A stretch of 64,000 bases of DNA from Pedobacter sp. Leaf170 (GTDB lineage Bacteria > Bacteroidota > Bacteroidia > Sphingobacteriales > Sphingobacteriaceae), in NCBI RefSeq assembly GCF_920984665.1, contig NZ_CAKLBP010000002.1:682001-746000 (forward strand). Direction: 5' to 3'. How positions within the stretch are numbered: the first letter of the stretch is position 1; every line of letters starts with the position of its first letter. Position numbers and translations under genes: made by a program. Of the stretch, positions 25,096-34,593 are shown piece after piece. Under the pieces are notes generated by a model. That model worked only from the letters and a program-made list of their open reading frames with translations, did no database searches and was not told the origin of the DNA.

Positions 25096-26730
25096 ATGAA
25101 ATCATTTATCTATGCATTAATTTCTGCTGCATTATTATCATCCTGCGGAAAAAAAGAGCAAGCCGATGTTGTTGTTTTTAACGCAAAGGTTTATACTGTT
25201 AACTCAAAATTTGATACCGCTCAGGCTTTTGCTGTAAAAGACGGAAAAATATTGGCAGTGGGTTCCAATGAAGAGATTGAGAAGCAGTTTGAGGGAAAAG
25301 ACAATGTAGATGCCTCTGGCAAAACAATTTATCCGGGTTTTATTGATGCTCACGCACACTTTTTTGGTTATGGGCAAAGTTTGCAAACTGCTGATTTACG
25401 TGAAACAAAATCATGGGATGAAGTGCTGCAACGTTTAGTTGCCTTTGCTAAAACACATCCCGAAGGTTGGCTAATTGGTAATGGTTGGGACCAAAATGAC
25501 TGGACTAACAAAGCTTTTCCTACAAATGAAAGATTAACCAAGCTCTTTCCAAATCGTCCGGTTTTATTGAGCCGTATTGATGGGCATGCAGCAATTGTAA
25601 ATCAAAAAGCTTTTGATGATGCTGGAATAAAAGGTGAGCAAAAATTAGTAGGTGGCGATATGCTTACTGAAAATGGAAAGCTTACCGGCGTATTAATAGA
25701 CAATGCGGTGGGTTTGGTAGAAAGTAAAATCCCATCGCCGGATGCAAAACTTGCTGAAAAGATTTTTACCGATGCCCAAACTAACTGCTTTGCTGCAGGC
25801 TTAACCACGATAGATGATTGCGGATTGCCTTTTGAAGCGGTAGATTTTATAGAGAAACTGCAAAAAGAGAATAAGTTGAAAATGCGTTTGTATGTAATGC
25901 TAGCTGATGCACCTGCCAATTATGATTATTTATTTAAACGCGGAGCAATTAAAACAGATAGGTTAAATGTACGCTCGTTTAAGGTTTATGCTGATGGCGC
26001 TTTGGGCTCTCGTGGAGCAAGTTTACTGAAGCCTTACACCGATATGCCAAACAAATCGGGTTTTTTATTGAGTAATCCAAAACACTTTGAAGAGGTAGCG
26101 CAGAAAATCGCTTCGCATAATTTCCAAATGTGTACACATGCCATTGGCGATTCTGCAAATCGGGTAATACTTAAAATTTACAATAATATCTTAAAAGGTA
26201 AAAATGATAAACGCTGGCGCATAGAGCATGCACAAGTGGTTAATGCGAGTGATTTTAATTTATTTGGTAGTGCCAGTATTGTTCCATCTGTTCAGCCTAC
26301 ACACGCCACTTCAGATATGTATTGGGCAGGCGACAGGCTTGGCAAAGAGCGGTTAAAAGGCGCTTATGCTTATAAGCAATTACTTGAGCAAAACGGCTGG
26401 ATTCCTTTAGGAACAGATTTTCCGGTAGAAAACATTAATCCGTTATTAACGTTTTATGCTGCAACGGTAAGGGCAGATGCAAAAGGATTCCCCAAGGGTG
26501 GTTTCCAAACCGAAAATGCCTTAACGCCCGAGCAGGCATTACGTGGTATGACCATTTGGGCGGCAAAAGCTAATTTTGAAGAAAACGAAAAAGGAAGCAT
26601 TGAAAAAGGTAAGTTTGCCGATTTTATAATTTTGGATAATGATATCTTAAAATCATCACCAGAAAATATTTTAAAAACCAAAGTATTAAAAACCTACCTA
26701 AACGGAGAAAAAGTATATGAAGCGAAGTAA
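25096..26730 (+). CDS. YtcJ-like amidohydrolase, lipoprotein
   Basis: This 544-aa metal-dependent hydrolase begins with a lipoprotein signal (AALLSSCGKK, Cys at 17), so it is probably membrane-anchored in the periplasm or outer membrane. The amidohydrolase-3 elements are GFIDAHAHFFGYG with the metal-binding His86 and His88, a carboxylated Lys/Glu region near FKVYADGALGSRG, CTHAIGDSANR and IEHAQVV with further metal-binding His, and a C-terminal GTDFPVE Asp. YtcJ relatives act on N-acyl amino acids or other amides; the specific substrate is unknown. The following gene overlaps by 14 bases, indicating coupled translation. Confidence 0.88.
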   Translation: MKSFIYALISAALLSSCGKKEQADVVVFNAKVYTVNSKFDTAQAFAVKDGKILAVGSNEEIEKQFEGKDNVDASGKTIYPGFIDAHAHFFGYGQSLQTADLRETKSWDEVLQRLVAFAKTHPEGWLIGNGWDQNDWTNKAFPTNERLTKLFPNRPVLLSRIDGHAAIVNQKAFDDAGIKGEQKLVGGDMLTENGKLTGVLIDNAVGLVESKIPSPDAKLAEKIFTDAQTNCFAAGLTTIDDCGLPFEAVDFIEKLQKENKLKMRLYVMLADAPANYDYLFKRGAIKTDRLNVRSFKVYADGALGSRGASLLKPYTDMPNKSGFLLSNPKHFEEVAQKIASHNFQMCTHAIGDSANRVILKIYNNILKGKNDKRWRIEHAQVVNASDFNLFGSASIVPSVQPTHATSDMYWAGDRLGKERLKGAYAYKQLLEQNGWIPLGTDFPVENINPLLTFYAATVRADAKGFPKGGFQTENALTPEQALRGMTIWAAKANFEENEKGSIEKGKFADFIILDNDILKSSPENILKTKVLKTYLNGEKVYEAK

Positions 26731-28534
26731 ATTATTCATTCTTGCAGCAGCATCGGCATTTAATATATTGTGTTTAGCCGCTTGTGCGCAAGAACATGTT
26801 CAAAATGAAAAGAAATTATCAATAGCAAATTCAATAAATAAAACCACCGTTTTATTAAACAATCAGGATAATCTAATTCCGCTAAAAGCGCTTGAAAAAA
26901 AGAATATTGCTTCTGTTAGCTTGGGTTTTAGCTATAGCAATGTTTTTGATAGCCTGGCAAATAAGTACGATAAAATAACTTCTTTCACTGCTGATGCCTA
27001 TAAAGACAGCGTTAATTTGAATGATTTGGAAGATGAATTGAAATATTTTAATACGGTGCTTATTTCTATAGATGATAAAAATGTTGCTAACGTAAAATAC
27101 ATCAACTTTATTAACAGTATAAGTAAGGGTAAAACTGTAATTATTTCTTTATTTGGCAATGGAACGGTGTTAAGATCTTTCGATGCATTAAATGCCCCAA
27201 TCGTTTGGACTGCCCAAAATACCGCCGATGCGGCAGCAATTGTACCTCAGTATATTTTTGGTGGTATTGCCGCATCAAATAAACTTACAACTGCCTTTTC
27301 ACCTAAATATGCTGTGGGCGCTGGCTTTACCACTGCGGTAACACGTTTAAAATATACCGTTCCGGAAGATGCCGGCCTAAACTCAAATAGTTTAAAAGAA
27401 ATTGATGCCATAGCTGCAGAGGCAATTAGTCAGAAAGCAGCACCTGGTATGGTGGTGTTGGTTGCAAAAGATGGAAAGGTGATTTTCAATAAAGCCTACG
27501 GAACGCATACTTACGATACTAATGTGCCAGATAAAGTTACCGATATATTTGATTTGGCTTCGGTTACGAAAGTTACAGCCACAACGCCTTCGGTAATGCG
27601 TTTGTTTGAAGAAAATAAATTGAAACTGGATACAAATATTGGCGCTTACATTCCTAAAGCCAGAACAACGCCAATGAATAATATCAAACTGCGTGAGGTT
27701 ATGCTTCATCAGGCAGGATTTATCCCATATATTCCATTTCATAATTTCGTTAAGGAAGGCGATTATAGCCGCGATTCTTCAGCGGCTTATCCAACAAAAG
27801 TTGCAGATAATTATTTCATCAAAAAAGGCTTTTTTAAAGATTTTATGTGGCCGAAAATGCTGAACTCGCCGATTAAAACCCGCGGGCAGTATGTTTACAG
27901 CGATATCAGTATGTATGTGATGAAAGATATTGTAGAACACATCAGCGAAGAGCCCTTAAATCAATATGCATACGAGAATTTTTACAAACCGCTTGGTATG
28001 CAAACAGCAGGTTTCCTGCCGAGAAATCGTTTCCCAGCCGAACAAATTATTCCAACGGAAGATGATAAATATTTCAGAAAAACATTATTGGTAGGCTATG
28101 TGCATGATCAGGGTGCAGCATTGGCGGGTGGCGTTTCTGGTCACGCAGGTTTATTTTCGAGTGCTAACGATTTAGCAATTATTTATCAAATGCTTTTGAA
28201 TAAAGGAACTTACGGCGGCACAGAATATTTCAAACCATCAACCGTAGATATGTTTACATCGAAGCAATCGCCTGTTAGTCGCCGCGGATTAGGTTTCGAT
28301 CGTTGGGATCCGGATTCAACTAAACATTATCCATCAGAATTAGCCTCACCACAAACTTATGGGCATACAGGTTACACCGGAACATGTGTTTGGGTAGATC
28401 CATCGCGTGGCTTGGTTTACGTATTTCTATCAAACCGGGTTAATCCAACAGTTAGTGAAAAGCTTGGTAACCTAAAAATCAGAGGTAGGATTCAGGATGT
28501 TGTAAATAAAGCAATAGATGAGTCAAAAAAATAG
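26717..28534 (+). CDS. beta-lactamase-fold serine hydrolase with orphan GH3 C-terminal-like domain
   Basis: The 605-aa lipoprotein (CLAACAQE, Cys at 23) has two parts. Residues 35-210 look like the C-terminal domain of a family 3 glycoside hydrolase (INKTTVLLNNQDNLIPL, then a SLFGNGTVLRSF strand-loop). Residues 220-600 are a class C beta-lactamase/esterase fold with S282-V-T-K285, Y394-S-D396 (in place of YxN) and H550-T-G (in place of KTG). Bacteroidota have NagZ-like proteins of about 1000 aa in which a GH3 catalytic domain is fused to such a beta-lactamase domain; this protein looks like the same architecture without the catalytic TIM barrel. It overlaps the upstream amidohydrolase by 14 bases. 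Likely role in cell-wall amino-sugar or peptide metabolism, by inference. Confidence 0.8.
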   Translation: MKRSKLFILAAASAFNILCLAACAQEHVQNEKKLSIANSINKTTVLLNNQDNLIPLKALEKKNIASVSLGFSYSNVFDSLANKYDKITSFTADAYKDSVNLNDLEDELKYFNTVLISIDDKNVANVKYINFINSISKGKTVIISLFGNGTVLRSFDALNAPIVWTAQNTADAAAIVPQYIFGGIAASNKLTTAFSPKYAVGAGFTTAVTRLKYTVPEDAGLNSNSLKEIDAIAAEAISQKAAPGMVVLVAKDGKVIFNKAYGTHTYDTNVPDKVTDIFDLASVTKVTATTPSVMRLFEENKLKLDTNIGAYIPKARTTPMNNIKLREVMLHQAGFIPYIPFHNFVKEGDYSRDSSAAYPTKVADNYFIKKGFFKDFMWPKMLNSPIKTRGQYVYSDISMYVMKDIVEHISEEPLNQYAYENFYKPLGMQTAGFLPRNRFPAEQIIPTEDDKYFRKTLLVGYVHDQGAALAGGVSGHAGLFSSANDLAIIYQMLLNKGTYGGTEYFKPSTVDMFTSKQSPVSRRGLGFDRWDPDSTKHYPSELASPQTYGHTGYTGTCVWVDPSRGLVYVFLSNRVNPTVSEKLGNLKIRGRIQDVVNKAIDESKK

Positions 28535-28549
28535 AATAGTATGATATTG

Positions 28550-28611
28550 CGTCATTGCGAGGCACGAAGCAATCTTTTTAGTTAGAAATTTCTTCGTGCC
28601 TAGTAATGACG
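28550..28611. repeat. REP-like palindromic repeat, family A (complete copy)
   Basis: The arms CGTCATTGCGAGGCACGAAG (28550-28569) and its near-complement (28592-28611) match in 17 of 20 positions. It fills the convergent gap between the serine hydrolase and the TPR gene and may serve as a bidirectional terminator. Confidence 0.75.
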
Positions 28612-28621
28612 ATTTTAAAAA

Positions 28622-29221
28622 TTACTCATCATCTAACAATGTAATGCATCCTTCCTCCAATTGTTTAATTCTGCTATCGAAAGTTTTTAATGCTTCTGTA
28701 TTTTTTGTAGATTGATAAAGGAAGTTGATTTTACTCTTTGTTGTTTCATCTGGGTCGCAGGCATAAGATTTTTCTAAATATGCTGCAGTTTTATTAGATA
28801 ATTTTAGATAATTTTCTGTAAGTTTTTTATGCGTGGCCATATCTTTTGCAAGGGCTGCCTCATTTATTTTCTTAGCCATTTCCTGACAATCTTTAAAATA
28901 ATAACTGCCTAAAGCAAGGTAAGGTACATAATAACCAGGCGTTAATAGTATACTCTTTTCGTAATAAGGAATAGCTAAATTCATCTGATTGGTTTCTTCA
29001 TACAATCGGCCTAAATGATAGGTTGCATTGGCAATTTGTTTTTCTTTCAATTCAGATGCACGTTTCAGTAAGTCTGAAGCAACAGTAATCGCTTTGGCTT
29101 TTTCGTCATTTGTCATTCGGAGCAAAGTGTATTCTTCATACAAATCATCGATTTTGGTTTGAGAGAAGGCGGAGCTTATGCCGATGGATAGCAGAAAGCA
29201 TATTAGATAGTTCTTTTTCAT
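28622..29221 (-). CDS. secreted TPR-containing protein
   Basis: This 199-aa protein has a signal peptide (cleavage near SSAFSQ) followed by helix pairs that look like tetratricopeptide repeats, for example NATYHLGRLYEETNQMNLAI and YYVPYLALGSYYFKDCQEMA. It should be periplasmic and act as a protein-protein scaffold. No enzyme motif is seen. The start at 29221 is supported by the signal peptide. Its neighbours (fatty-acid hydroxylase upstream, convergent serine hydrolase downstream) do not indicate a role. Confidence 0.75.
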   Translation of the reverse strand: MKKNYLICFLLSIGISSAFSQTKIDDLYEEYTLLRMTNDEKAKAITVASDLLKRASELKEKQIANATYHLGRLYEETNQMNLAIPYYEKSILLTPGYYVPYLALGSYYFKDCQEMAKKINEAALAKDMATHKKLTENYLKLSNKTAAYLEKSYACDPDETTKSKINFLYQSTKNTEALKTFDSRIKQLEEGCITLLDDE

Positions 29222-29274
29222 AGGATAAAATTAACAACTGAATATATGAATAATGTTGAATGATAGAAATCATA

Positions 29275-29994
29275 TTAATTTTTATGCACATCTTTAAATT
29301 TTATCATATCCAAAAGTCGTTGTTCTTTTTCATCATCAAACCCGCATGATGTTTTAAATTCTTTTGGGTTTTCATAAGTTCCGAATAGCATATCCCACCA
29401 AACAATATCGCCATAATTATTACTATGTTTTTCATATTCATGATGGATGCGATGCATTTCAGGTCTTTGAAAAATGTAGCCAATCCATTGTGGGGTTTTA
29501 ACGTTTGTATGATAGAAAAATTCCCCTAAAGCTGTACATAGTGTATAGATTGCCCCGGCTTCTGGGTTTAAGCCTAAAAATGTATAGACTAATAAACTTC
29601 CAATAATCGAATTAACAGTCATTTCTAAAGGATGCTTGTAAAACGATGTTATTACTTCTAGTCGCTGCGGACTATGATGTATTTGGTGAAAACCCAGCCA
29701 AAGAAAATCAAAAGTATGCCTCCATCTATGCCACCAATAAAAAATAAATGTTGCAATAAAATAGGCAATAATTCCTCCTAACCAATTGGGTACATAATTA
29801 GATAAATGAAATAATGAGATTGATGAAAGCCATTTTTCCCAGGTGAAACCAGCTAATACAACAACACAAAGCTGAATAAAATTTACACCTAAAACCCTGA
29901 TGGTCCAGGTTGATACATTTGGTAATTTCCAGCCTGGTTTGATTCTTTCTAAAAGAAAACAAAAGCCAAATACGATAAAGATTATAACCAACAT
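29275..29994 (-). CDS. fatty acid hydroxylase / sterol desaturase superfamily protein
   Basis: This 239-aa integral membrane di-iron enzyme has the superfamily histidine clusters: H89-R-W-R-H93, H103-xx-HH107, a single H121 in FYKHPLEM, and HRIHHEYEKHSNNYG in the C-terminal third. Members hydroxylate or desaturate long-chain lipids in the membrane; in Bacteroidota these may modify fatty acids or carotenoids, but the target is not given by sequence. The gene lies 67 bases downstream of a Crp/Fnr regulator gene in the same direction and may be controlled or co-transcribed with it. Confidence 0.88.
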   Translation of the reverse strand: MLVIIFIVFGFCFLLERIKPGWKLPNVSTWTIRVLGVNFIQLCVVVLAGFTWEKWLSSISLFHLSNYVPNWLGGIIAYFIATFIFYWWHRWRHTFDFLWLGFHQIHHSPQRLEVITSFYKHPLEMTVNSIIGSLLVYTFLGLNPEAGAIYTLCTALGEFFYHTNVKTPQWIGYIFQRPEMHRIHHEYEKHSNNYGDIVWWDMLFGTYENPKEFKTSCGFDDEKEQRLLDMIKFKDVHKN

Positions 29995-30061
29995 AGATTT
30001 AAGATTTATAAATCAAATCTATAAATGTTACAATGGTCAGTTTTTGATAAAAGTCAAAAAA

Positions 30062-30658
30062 TCATTTTCGCTTTCTAATTCTGCTTAACGTTTCTTGAGA
30101 AATCCCTAAATAGGAAGCAATGTGTCCTAGTGAAACCCTTTGTAAAAGCTGTGGGTAACGAGAAACTAAATGCTCGTAGCGTTCTTTCGCACTTAACATT
30201 CTTAAATCATTAGCCTGAATTTCATTACGCATGTGGTAAAGCTCAGTAAGTTTGCGACCAGAAAAATTAAATTCCATGTGGTTTAAATACATTTCATCTA
30301 ATTTGTCTTTTTTTACCGCAATAAGTTTGCATTCTTCAAGCGTTTCGATGTATTCAAAACTTGGCTTGCCTGTGTAAAAACTATAAACAGATATCAGTAA
30401 CTCATTTTCAAATAAAAACCAGGTATTGATTTCTTTACCTTCTTTGTTTAAGTAGTAAATTCTTGCAGCGCCTTTAATGATAAAATATATCGTGTTGCTA
30501 CGTTCTCCCACACTTAAAAGTTTAACTTTTTTCTTAACTTCGATAAGTTCGCTGTTTTTGATAATCGCTGTTTTTATTTCTTCTTTTAAAGGATAAATCG
30601 CATTGAAAAGGGTAAATAGATTTTCATAATCACCATTATTTGAATTTTTTTCTTGCAT
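30062..30658 (-). CDS. Crp/Fnr family transcriptional regulator
   Basis: This 198-aa regulator has a cyclic-nucleotide-binding-like beta-roll at about residues 25-140 (KLLSVGERSNTIYFIIKG, TWFLFENELLISVYSFYTG) and a C-terminal helix-turn-helix with the recognition segment GHIASYLGISQETLSRIRKR. The beta-roll lacks the canonical cAMP phosphate-binding RxS motif, as is common in Bacteroidota Crp/Fnr proteins, so an effector cannot be named. No Cys cluster for an Fnr-type iron-sulfur cluster is present. It may control the fatty-acid hydroxylase gene directly downstream. Confidence 0.88.
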   Translation of the reverse strand: MQEKNSNNGDYENLFTLFNAIYPLKEEIKTAIIKNSELIEVKKKVKLLSVGERSNTIYFIIKGAARIYYLNKEGKEINTWFLFENELLISVYSFYTGKPSFEYIETLEECKLIAVKKDKLDEMYLNHMEFNFSGRKLTELYHMRNEIQANDLRMLSAKERYEHLVSRYPQLLQRVSLGHIASYLGISQETLSRIRKRK

Positions 30659-30718
30659 AAAACTGGTTTTACGGAATTTTATTTAATGGGTGATGAACAA
30701 TCAAATATAATCATCGCT

Positions 30719-30745
30719 AAAAAAAAACATCAACTTTCGCTGATG
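30719..30745 (-). terminator. terminator of the oxygenase gene
   Basis: On the minus strand CATCAGCGAAAGTTGATG forms a short hairpin followed by eight or nine T. It lies about 65 bases beyond the oxygenase stop and before the Crp/Fnr gene. Confidence 0.55.
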
Positions 30746-30810
30746 CTTTGTGTTTTAAATAAAGGTTGCCACGTTTGATGAAAAATCAAAAACTCGCAAT
30801 AACGGTTCGT

Positions 30811-31773
30811 TTATTTCTTCAATCCAATTTCTCTTAATCTTTCATCAAGATATTCTCCTGCAGTCATATCGCTATATGCTTTCGGGTGTTCAGCATCAAT
30901 AGTTGATGGTAAGCTGGTCAAATCCATATCGCTACGCGGATGCAAGAAAAATGGCACAGAAAAGCGTGATGTTTTCATTAATTCGCGGGGCGGATTAACT
31001 ACTCTGTGCGTTGTTGATTTTAATTTATTATTTGTCAAACGCTGTAACATATCGCCAACGTTTACAACGATATCTGTATGGTGTGCTTTTATAGGCAACC
31101 ACTCATTGCTGCGGGTTAAAACTTCTAAACCATCGGCACTAGCGCCAATTAATAAGGTAATTAAGTTAATGTCTTCATGCGCACCTGCACGTACAGCATC
31201 GTCTGGAATCGTTTCAGGGTTTTCAATCGGGAAGTAATGTATGCCTCTTAAAATAGAATTTCCGTTATGAACATGCTTATCGAAATAATCAATTGGTAAT
31301 TCTAAATAAGTTGCAATAGCACGTAGTAAATGCGTTCCATTTTCTTCAAGTTTTTTATAAATTGAACCTGTTACTTTATTAAATTCTGATAATTCCTCTA
31401 AAACTTCATTATCTGGGTATTCATTTTTAACCGGGTCGCCATCTGTAACCTCTTGTCCGATTTGCCAAAACTCTTTTAAGTCTGGCGTTTTCGCACCTTT
31501 AGCCGTTTCTTTACCTGCACTTGTGTAACCACGTTGACCGGCCAATTCCGGTTTCTCATACTTGCGTTTTATTTCCAAAGGCAAGGCGAAAGCAGCTTTA
31601 ATATTTTCGTAAAGTTTATCTATTAATTCCTGACTTAAACCATGGTTGGTTATGGTTACAAAACCAGAATCGTTAAAAGCTCTGCCAAGTTCATCAGAGA
31701 ATTTTTTTCGCTCTTCTTCGGTTCCGTTTATATACGAACCTAAGTCTAAACATGGAATATAAGGTGTTGACAT
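30811..31773 (-). CDS. isopenicillin N synthase-like 2-oxoglutarate/Fe(II)-dependent oxygenase
   Basis: This 320-aa non-haem iron oxygenase has an N-terminal DIOX_N region (PCLDLGSYINGTEEERKKF, GFVTITNHGLSQELIDKLY), then the double-stranded beta-helix with iron ligands HxD in AGAHEDINLITLL and His in LKSTTHRVVNPP, and the co-substrate residues R-x-S in SRFSVPFFLHP. It is of normal length. Relatives include plant-type dioxygenases and isopenicillin N synthase; bacterial homologues with this architecture act on diverse small molecules. No biosynthetic cluster surrounds it, so the substrate is unknown. A terminator follows. Confidence 0.88.
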   Translation of the reverse strand: MSTPYIPCLDLGSYINGTEEERKKFSDELGRAFNDSGFVTITNHGLSQELIDKLYENIKAAFALPLEIKRKYEKPELAGQRGYTSAGKETAKGAKTPDLKEFWQIGQEVTDGDPVKNEYPDNEVLEELSEFNKVTGSIYKKLEENGTHLLRAIATYLELPIDYFDKHVHNGNSILRGIHYFPIENPETIPDDAVRAGAHEDINLITLLIGASADGLEVLTRSNEWLPIKAHHTDIVVNVGDMLQRLTNNKLKSTTHRVVNPPRELMKTSRFSVPFFLHPRSDMDLTSLPSTIDAEHPKAYSDMTAGEYLDERLREIGLKK

Positions 31774-32016
31774 AATTTTATATTTAATTGTTGTACGAAT
31801 TTAATAAGAATTGTTAATAAGTGTAATTTACTTAAATTAAACTATTACAAATTATTGATATATAGATTTTTAAGTTATTAACAGTCAATTCTGAATCCAC
31901 AAAAATTAGTTTGTCATGCAAAATCCATTATTAAAACAATAGAAACTTAAAATGTTTTTATTTCGTAATATAGGTTAGTAATTGATAATGTTGGTTGCTT
32001 AAAAACACACAAAAAC

Positions 32017-32616
32017 ATGAAAAAAATAATTTTAATTCTACTAACAGTGCTTCTTATTGGGACCGCAAATGCACAAGGCAAAAAAGGCGAGCAGGCTACC
32101 TTTGGAATGGGCTGTTTCTGGTGTACGGAAGCTATCTTTCAGAAAATAAAAGGAGTTACTTCTGTAAAATCTGGTTATGAAGGCGGTAAAATTGCCAATC
32201 CAACCTATGAAGAGGTTTGTACTGGTTTAACCGGGCATGCCGAAGTTTTGCAGATTACTTATAATCCTTTGCAAATCAGTTATACTGAATTATTAGAAGT
32301 TTTTTGGAAAAGCCACGACCCGACTACTTTAAACCGCCAGGGTGCAGATAGCGGAACTCAATATCGTTCGGTTATTTTTTACCATAATGCAGAACAAAAA
32401 GCATTGGCCGATAAGTTTAAAGATGAGTTAAACAAAACGAATGCTTTTGGCAAAAAAGTGGTAACGGCTATTGAACAAGCTAAGCCATTTTATGTAGCAG
32501 AGAGCTATCATCAAAATTACTATAAAAACAACGGCGACCAGGCTTACTGTAGATTAGTGATTTTACCGAAACTAGAGAAGTTAGAAAAGGTTTTTAAATC
32601 CAAATTGAAAAACTAA
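32017..32616 (+). CDS. msrA: peptide methionine sulfoxide reductase MsrA, exported
   Basis: MsrA reduces the S-epimer of methionine sulfoxide in oxidised proteins. The active-site Cys is C33 in GMGCFWCTEAIF (with C36 nearby), followed by KIKGVTSVKSGYEGG and NPTYEEVCTGLTGHAE, all family signatures. A signal peptide (cleavage near GTANAQ) indicates export to the periplasm rather than the cytosolic form. Length is normal at 199 aa. A strong terminator follows at 32640, so it is monocistronic. Confidence 0.95.
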   Translation: MKKIILILLTVLLIGTANAQGKKGEQATFGMGCFWCTEAIFQKIKGVTSVKSGYEGGKIANPTYEEVCTGLTGHAEVLQITYNPLQISYTELLEVFWKSHDPTTLNRQGADSGTQYRSVIFYHNAEQKALADKFKDELNKTNAFGKKVVTAIEQAKPFYVAESYHQNYYKNNGDQAYCRLVILPKLEKLEKVFKSKLKN

Positions 32617-32639
32617 GTACGTTTTATTCCTTATACAAT

Positions 32640-32674
32640 AAGCTCAAATCGGACACCCAGTTTGAGCTTTTTTT
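32640..32674 (+). terminator. intrinsic terminator of msrA
   Basis: AAGCTCAAA (32640-32648) and TTTGAGCTT (32661-32669) form a perfect 9-bp stem around a 12-base loop and are followed by a T run. Confidence 0.88.
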
Positions 32675-32758
32675 GTTTGGGGATAACTATAATCCTTAAA
32701 TTTTATGTTCAAAGTTCTTTCCGCTCCACTGCGCAGCAGCCGAGGTTGCGGAGATTAT

Positions 32759-32850
32759 CGTCATGTCGACCGAAGTGGAGAAATCTTTGAATAAAAATTA
32801 TTCTTGGTTAAAAGATCTCTCCGTTGCGCTACGCTCCAGTCGAGACGACG
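32759..32850. repeat. REP-like palindromic repeat, family A (long copy)
   Basis: CGTCATGTCGAC (from 32759) and GTCGAGACGACG (to 32850) are the outer arms; AAATCTTT and AAAGATCTCTCC lie inside, and the arm GACCGAAGTGGAGAAATC is shared with the copy at 5580. It is one of the components of the gap between msrA and cysS. Confidence 0.7.
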
Positions 32851-32893
32851 GTTAATATTTGAATTTCTTTTAGTTATTTAGACCTGATTGAAA

Positions 32894-32951
32894 TGTAAAG
32901 CCCGGAGTGTAGAGAGGACTTCCCCACCTACGGTAGGCGGGCAATGTAAAG
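32894..32951. repeat. fragment of repeat family B tail with hairpin
   Basis: GCCCGGAGTGTAGAG resembles GCACGGAGTGTAACG in the tail of the family B copy at 62353-62753, and CCACCTAC/GTAGGCGG near 32924-32940 forms a short hairpin. This is degraded repeat DNA upstream of cysS, and it explains the artificial N-terminal extension of the cysS reading frame. Confidence 0.4.
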
Positions 32952-33070
32952 CAAGACTAACATTAATTGAAATACTAGCTTGCTCTTCAAATAAAAAGCT
33001 TTTTGATTTATACATTGTCAATAAAGTGTTTTGGCAATTAAACAATTCCGAACTTTCCATTGGTAAATAT

Positions 33071-33078
33071 TACATTTG
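33071..33078 (+). promoter_or_regulatory. -7 box of cysS
   Basis: TACATTTG matches TAnnTTTG and ends four bases before the ATG at 33083, so the predicted transcription start falls on or next to the initiation codon. No convincing -33 element is seen. Confidence 0.45.
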
Positions 33079-33082
33079 CAAT

Positions 33083-34543
33083 ATGAATAATGGCTTACAG
33101 CTTTACAACACGCTTTCTCGAAAAAAAGAAGAATTTATACCTTTAAATGCACCCAATGTTGGGATGTATGTTTGCGGTCCGACGGTTTACAGCGATGTGC
33201 ACCTGGGTAACTGCCGCACGTTTATTTCTTTTGATTTAATTTTCAGATACCTAAAATACTCGGGCTACAAGGTTCGTTACGTACGAAATATTACAGATGC
33301 AGGGCATTTGGAGGGTGATAGGGATGAGGGCGATGATAAATTTGCAAAACGAGCTAAATTAGAGCAGTTGGAGCCAATGGAAATTGTGCAGAAATACACA
33401 TTAGGTTTTCATGATGTACTACGCATGTTTAATACACTTCCGCCAAGTATTGAGCCTACTGCAACCGGGCATATTATTGAGCAAATTGAGATGATAAAAG
33501 TTATCATTGAAAATGGATACGCCTATGAAATTGGTGGAAATGTATATTTTGATGTTGAGAAATATAGCAAAGAATATAATTATACCATATTAACTAACCG
33601 TAACCTGGAAGATATGCTGAATAACACCCGCGAATTGGGTGGGCAAGATGAAAAAAGAGGTCGGTTGGATTTTGCTTTATGGATCAAGGCAAAGCCTGAA
33701 ACTTTAATGCAATGGCAATCGCCATGGGGCATGGGTTTTCCGGGTTGGCATATAGAATGCTCGGCAATGAGTGCTAAATATCTGGGTGCCGAATTCGACA
33801 TTCACGGTGGTGGTATGGATTTAGCCGCAACACACCATACAAATGAAATTGCACAATCTGAGGCTTGCAGTCACCATCAACCTGCACGTTTTTGGATGCA
33901 TACCAATATGCTTACTGTTAATGGAACGCGTATGTCGAAATCGGCAGGCAACGGTTTCCTTCCTTTAGAGTTGTTTACCGGCAACCATCCTCTGTTAAGA
34001 AAAGGCTATAGCCCGATGACGGTTAAATTTTTTATGCTTCAGGCGCATTATCGCAGTACTTTGGATTTTTCAAATGATGCTTTGGATGCATCAGAAAAAG
34101 GTTTCAGAAGATTAATGGCTTCTGTGAGTTTGCTTGATAAACTTCAAACATCCGCAGAAAGCGATTTTGATGTTGATGCAATTAAAGAAAAATGCATTAA
34201 CGCTATGAATGATGATTTTAACAGTCCGGTTTTAATTGCCGAATTGTTTGAGGCGGTAAGAATTATCAATACGATTTACGATGGTAAAGGCAAAATTTCG
34301 TTAACTGAGCTAGAGAAGTTAAAAGCGTTGATTAATGAATTTGTTTTTGAAATTTTAGGATTAAAGGATGAGGAATCTGATAATCTTGAACTGAATAGCG
34401 TTTTAGATATGGTGATTCAGCTCCGTAAGGAAGCAAAAGAAAATAAGGATTATGCCACATCTGATAAAATCAGAATTGGTTTGCAAGAATTGGGTATTCA
34501 GCTCAAAGATGGCAAAGAAGGTACAACCTGGAGTAAGGTTTAA
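33083..34543 (+). CDS. cysS: cysteinyl-tRNA synthetase
   Basis: CysS charges tRNA-Cys in the cytosol. From ATG 33083 the protein is 486 aa, the normal length, starting [18 protein letters not shown]. The frame stays open 65 codons further upstream, but that part reads through repeat DNA and is not conserved. Class I signatures: zinc ligand and active-site Cys in [15 protein letters not shown] (HLGN is the HIGH motif), further zinc ligands in WHIECSAMS and [10 protein letters not shown], and the RMSKSAGN loop (KMSKS motif). The anticodon-binding helical bundle occupies the last 130 residues. The gene may be transcribed as a leaderless mRNA. Confidence 0.96.
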   Translation: MNNGLQLYNTLSRKKEEFIPLNAPNVGMYVCGPTVYSDVHLGNCRTFISFDLIFRYLKYSGYKVRYVRNITDAGHLEGDRDEGDDKFAKRAKLEQLEPMEIVQKYTLGFHDVLRMFNTLPPSIEPTATGHIIEQIEMIKVIIENGYAYEIGGNVYFDVEKYSKEYNYTILTNRNLEDMLNNTRELGGQDEKRGRLDFALWIKAKPETLMQWQSPWGMGFPGWHIECSAMSAKYLGAEFDIHGGGMDLAATHHTNEIAQSEACSHHQPARFWMHTNMLTVNGTRMSKSAGNGFLPLELFTGNHPLLRKGYSPMTVKFFMLQAHYRSTLDFSNDALDASEKGFRRLMASVSLLDKLQTSAESDFDVDAIKEKCINAMNDDFNSPVLIAELFEAVRIINTIYDGKGKISLTELEKLKALINEFVFEILGLKDEESDNLELNSVLDMVIQLRKEAKENKDYATSDKIRIGLQELGIQLKDGKEGTTWSKV

Positions 34544-34593
34544 CTTTTCATTTAAGCTTTAATCTTTTCCCTTTCAGCTTTTAACTTATAACA

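Noticed and set aside
32888..33082. N-terminal extension of 65 codons on cysS
   Set aside because: The extension reads through repeat and promoter sequence (family B fragment and TACATTTG box); normal cysteinyl-tRNA synthetases start at the Met at 33083.
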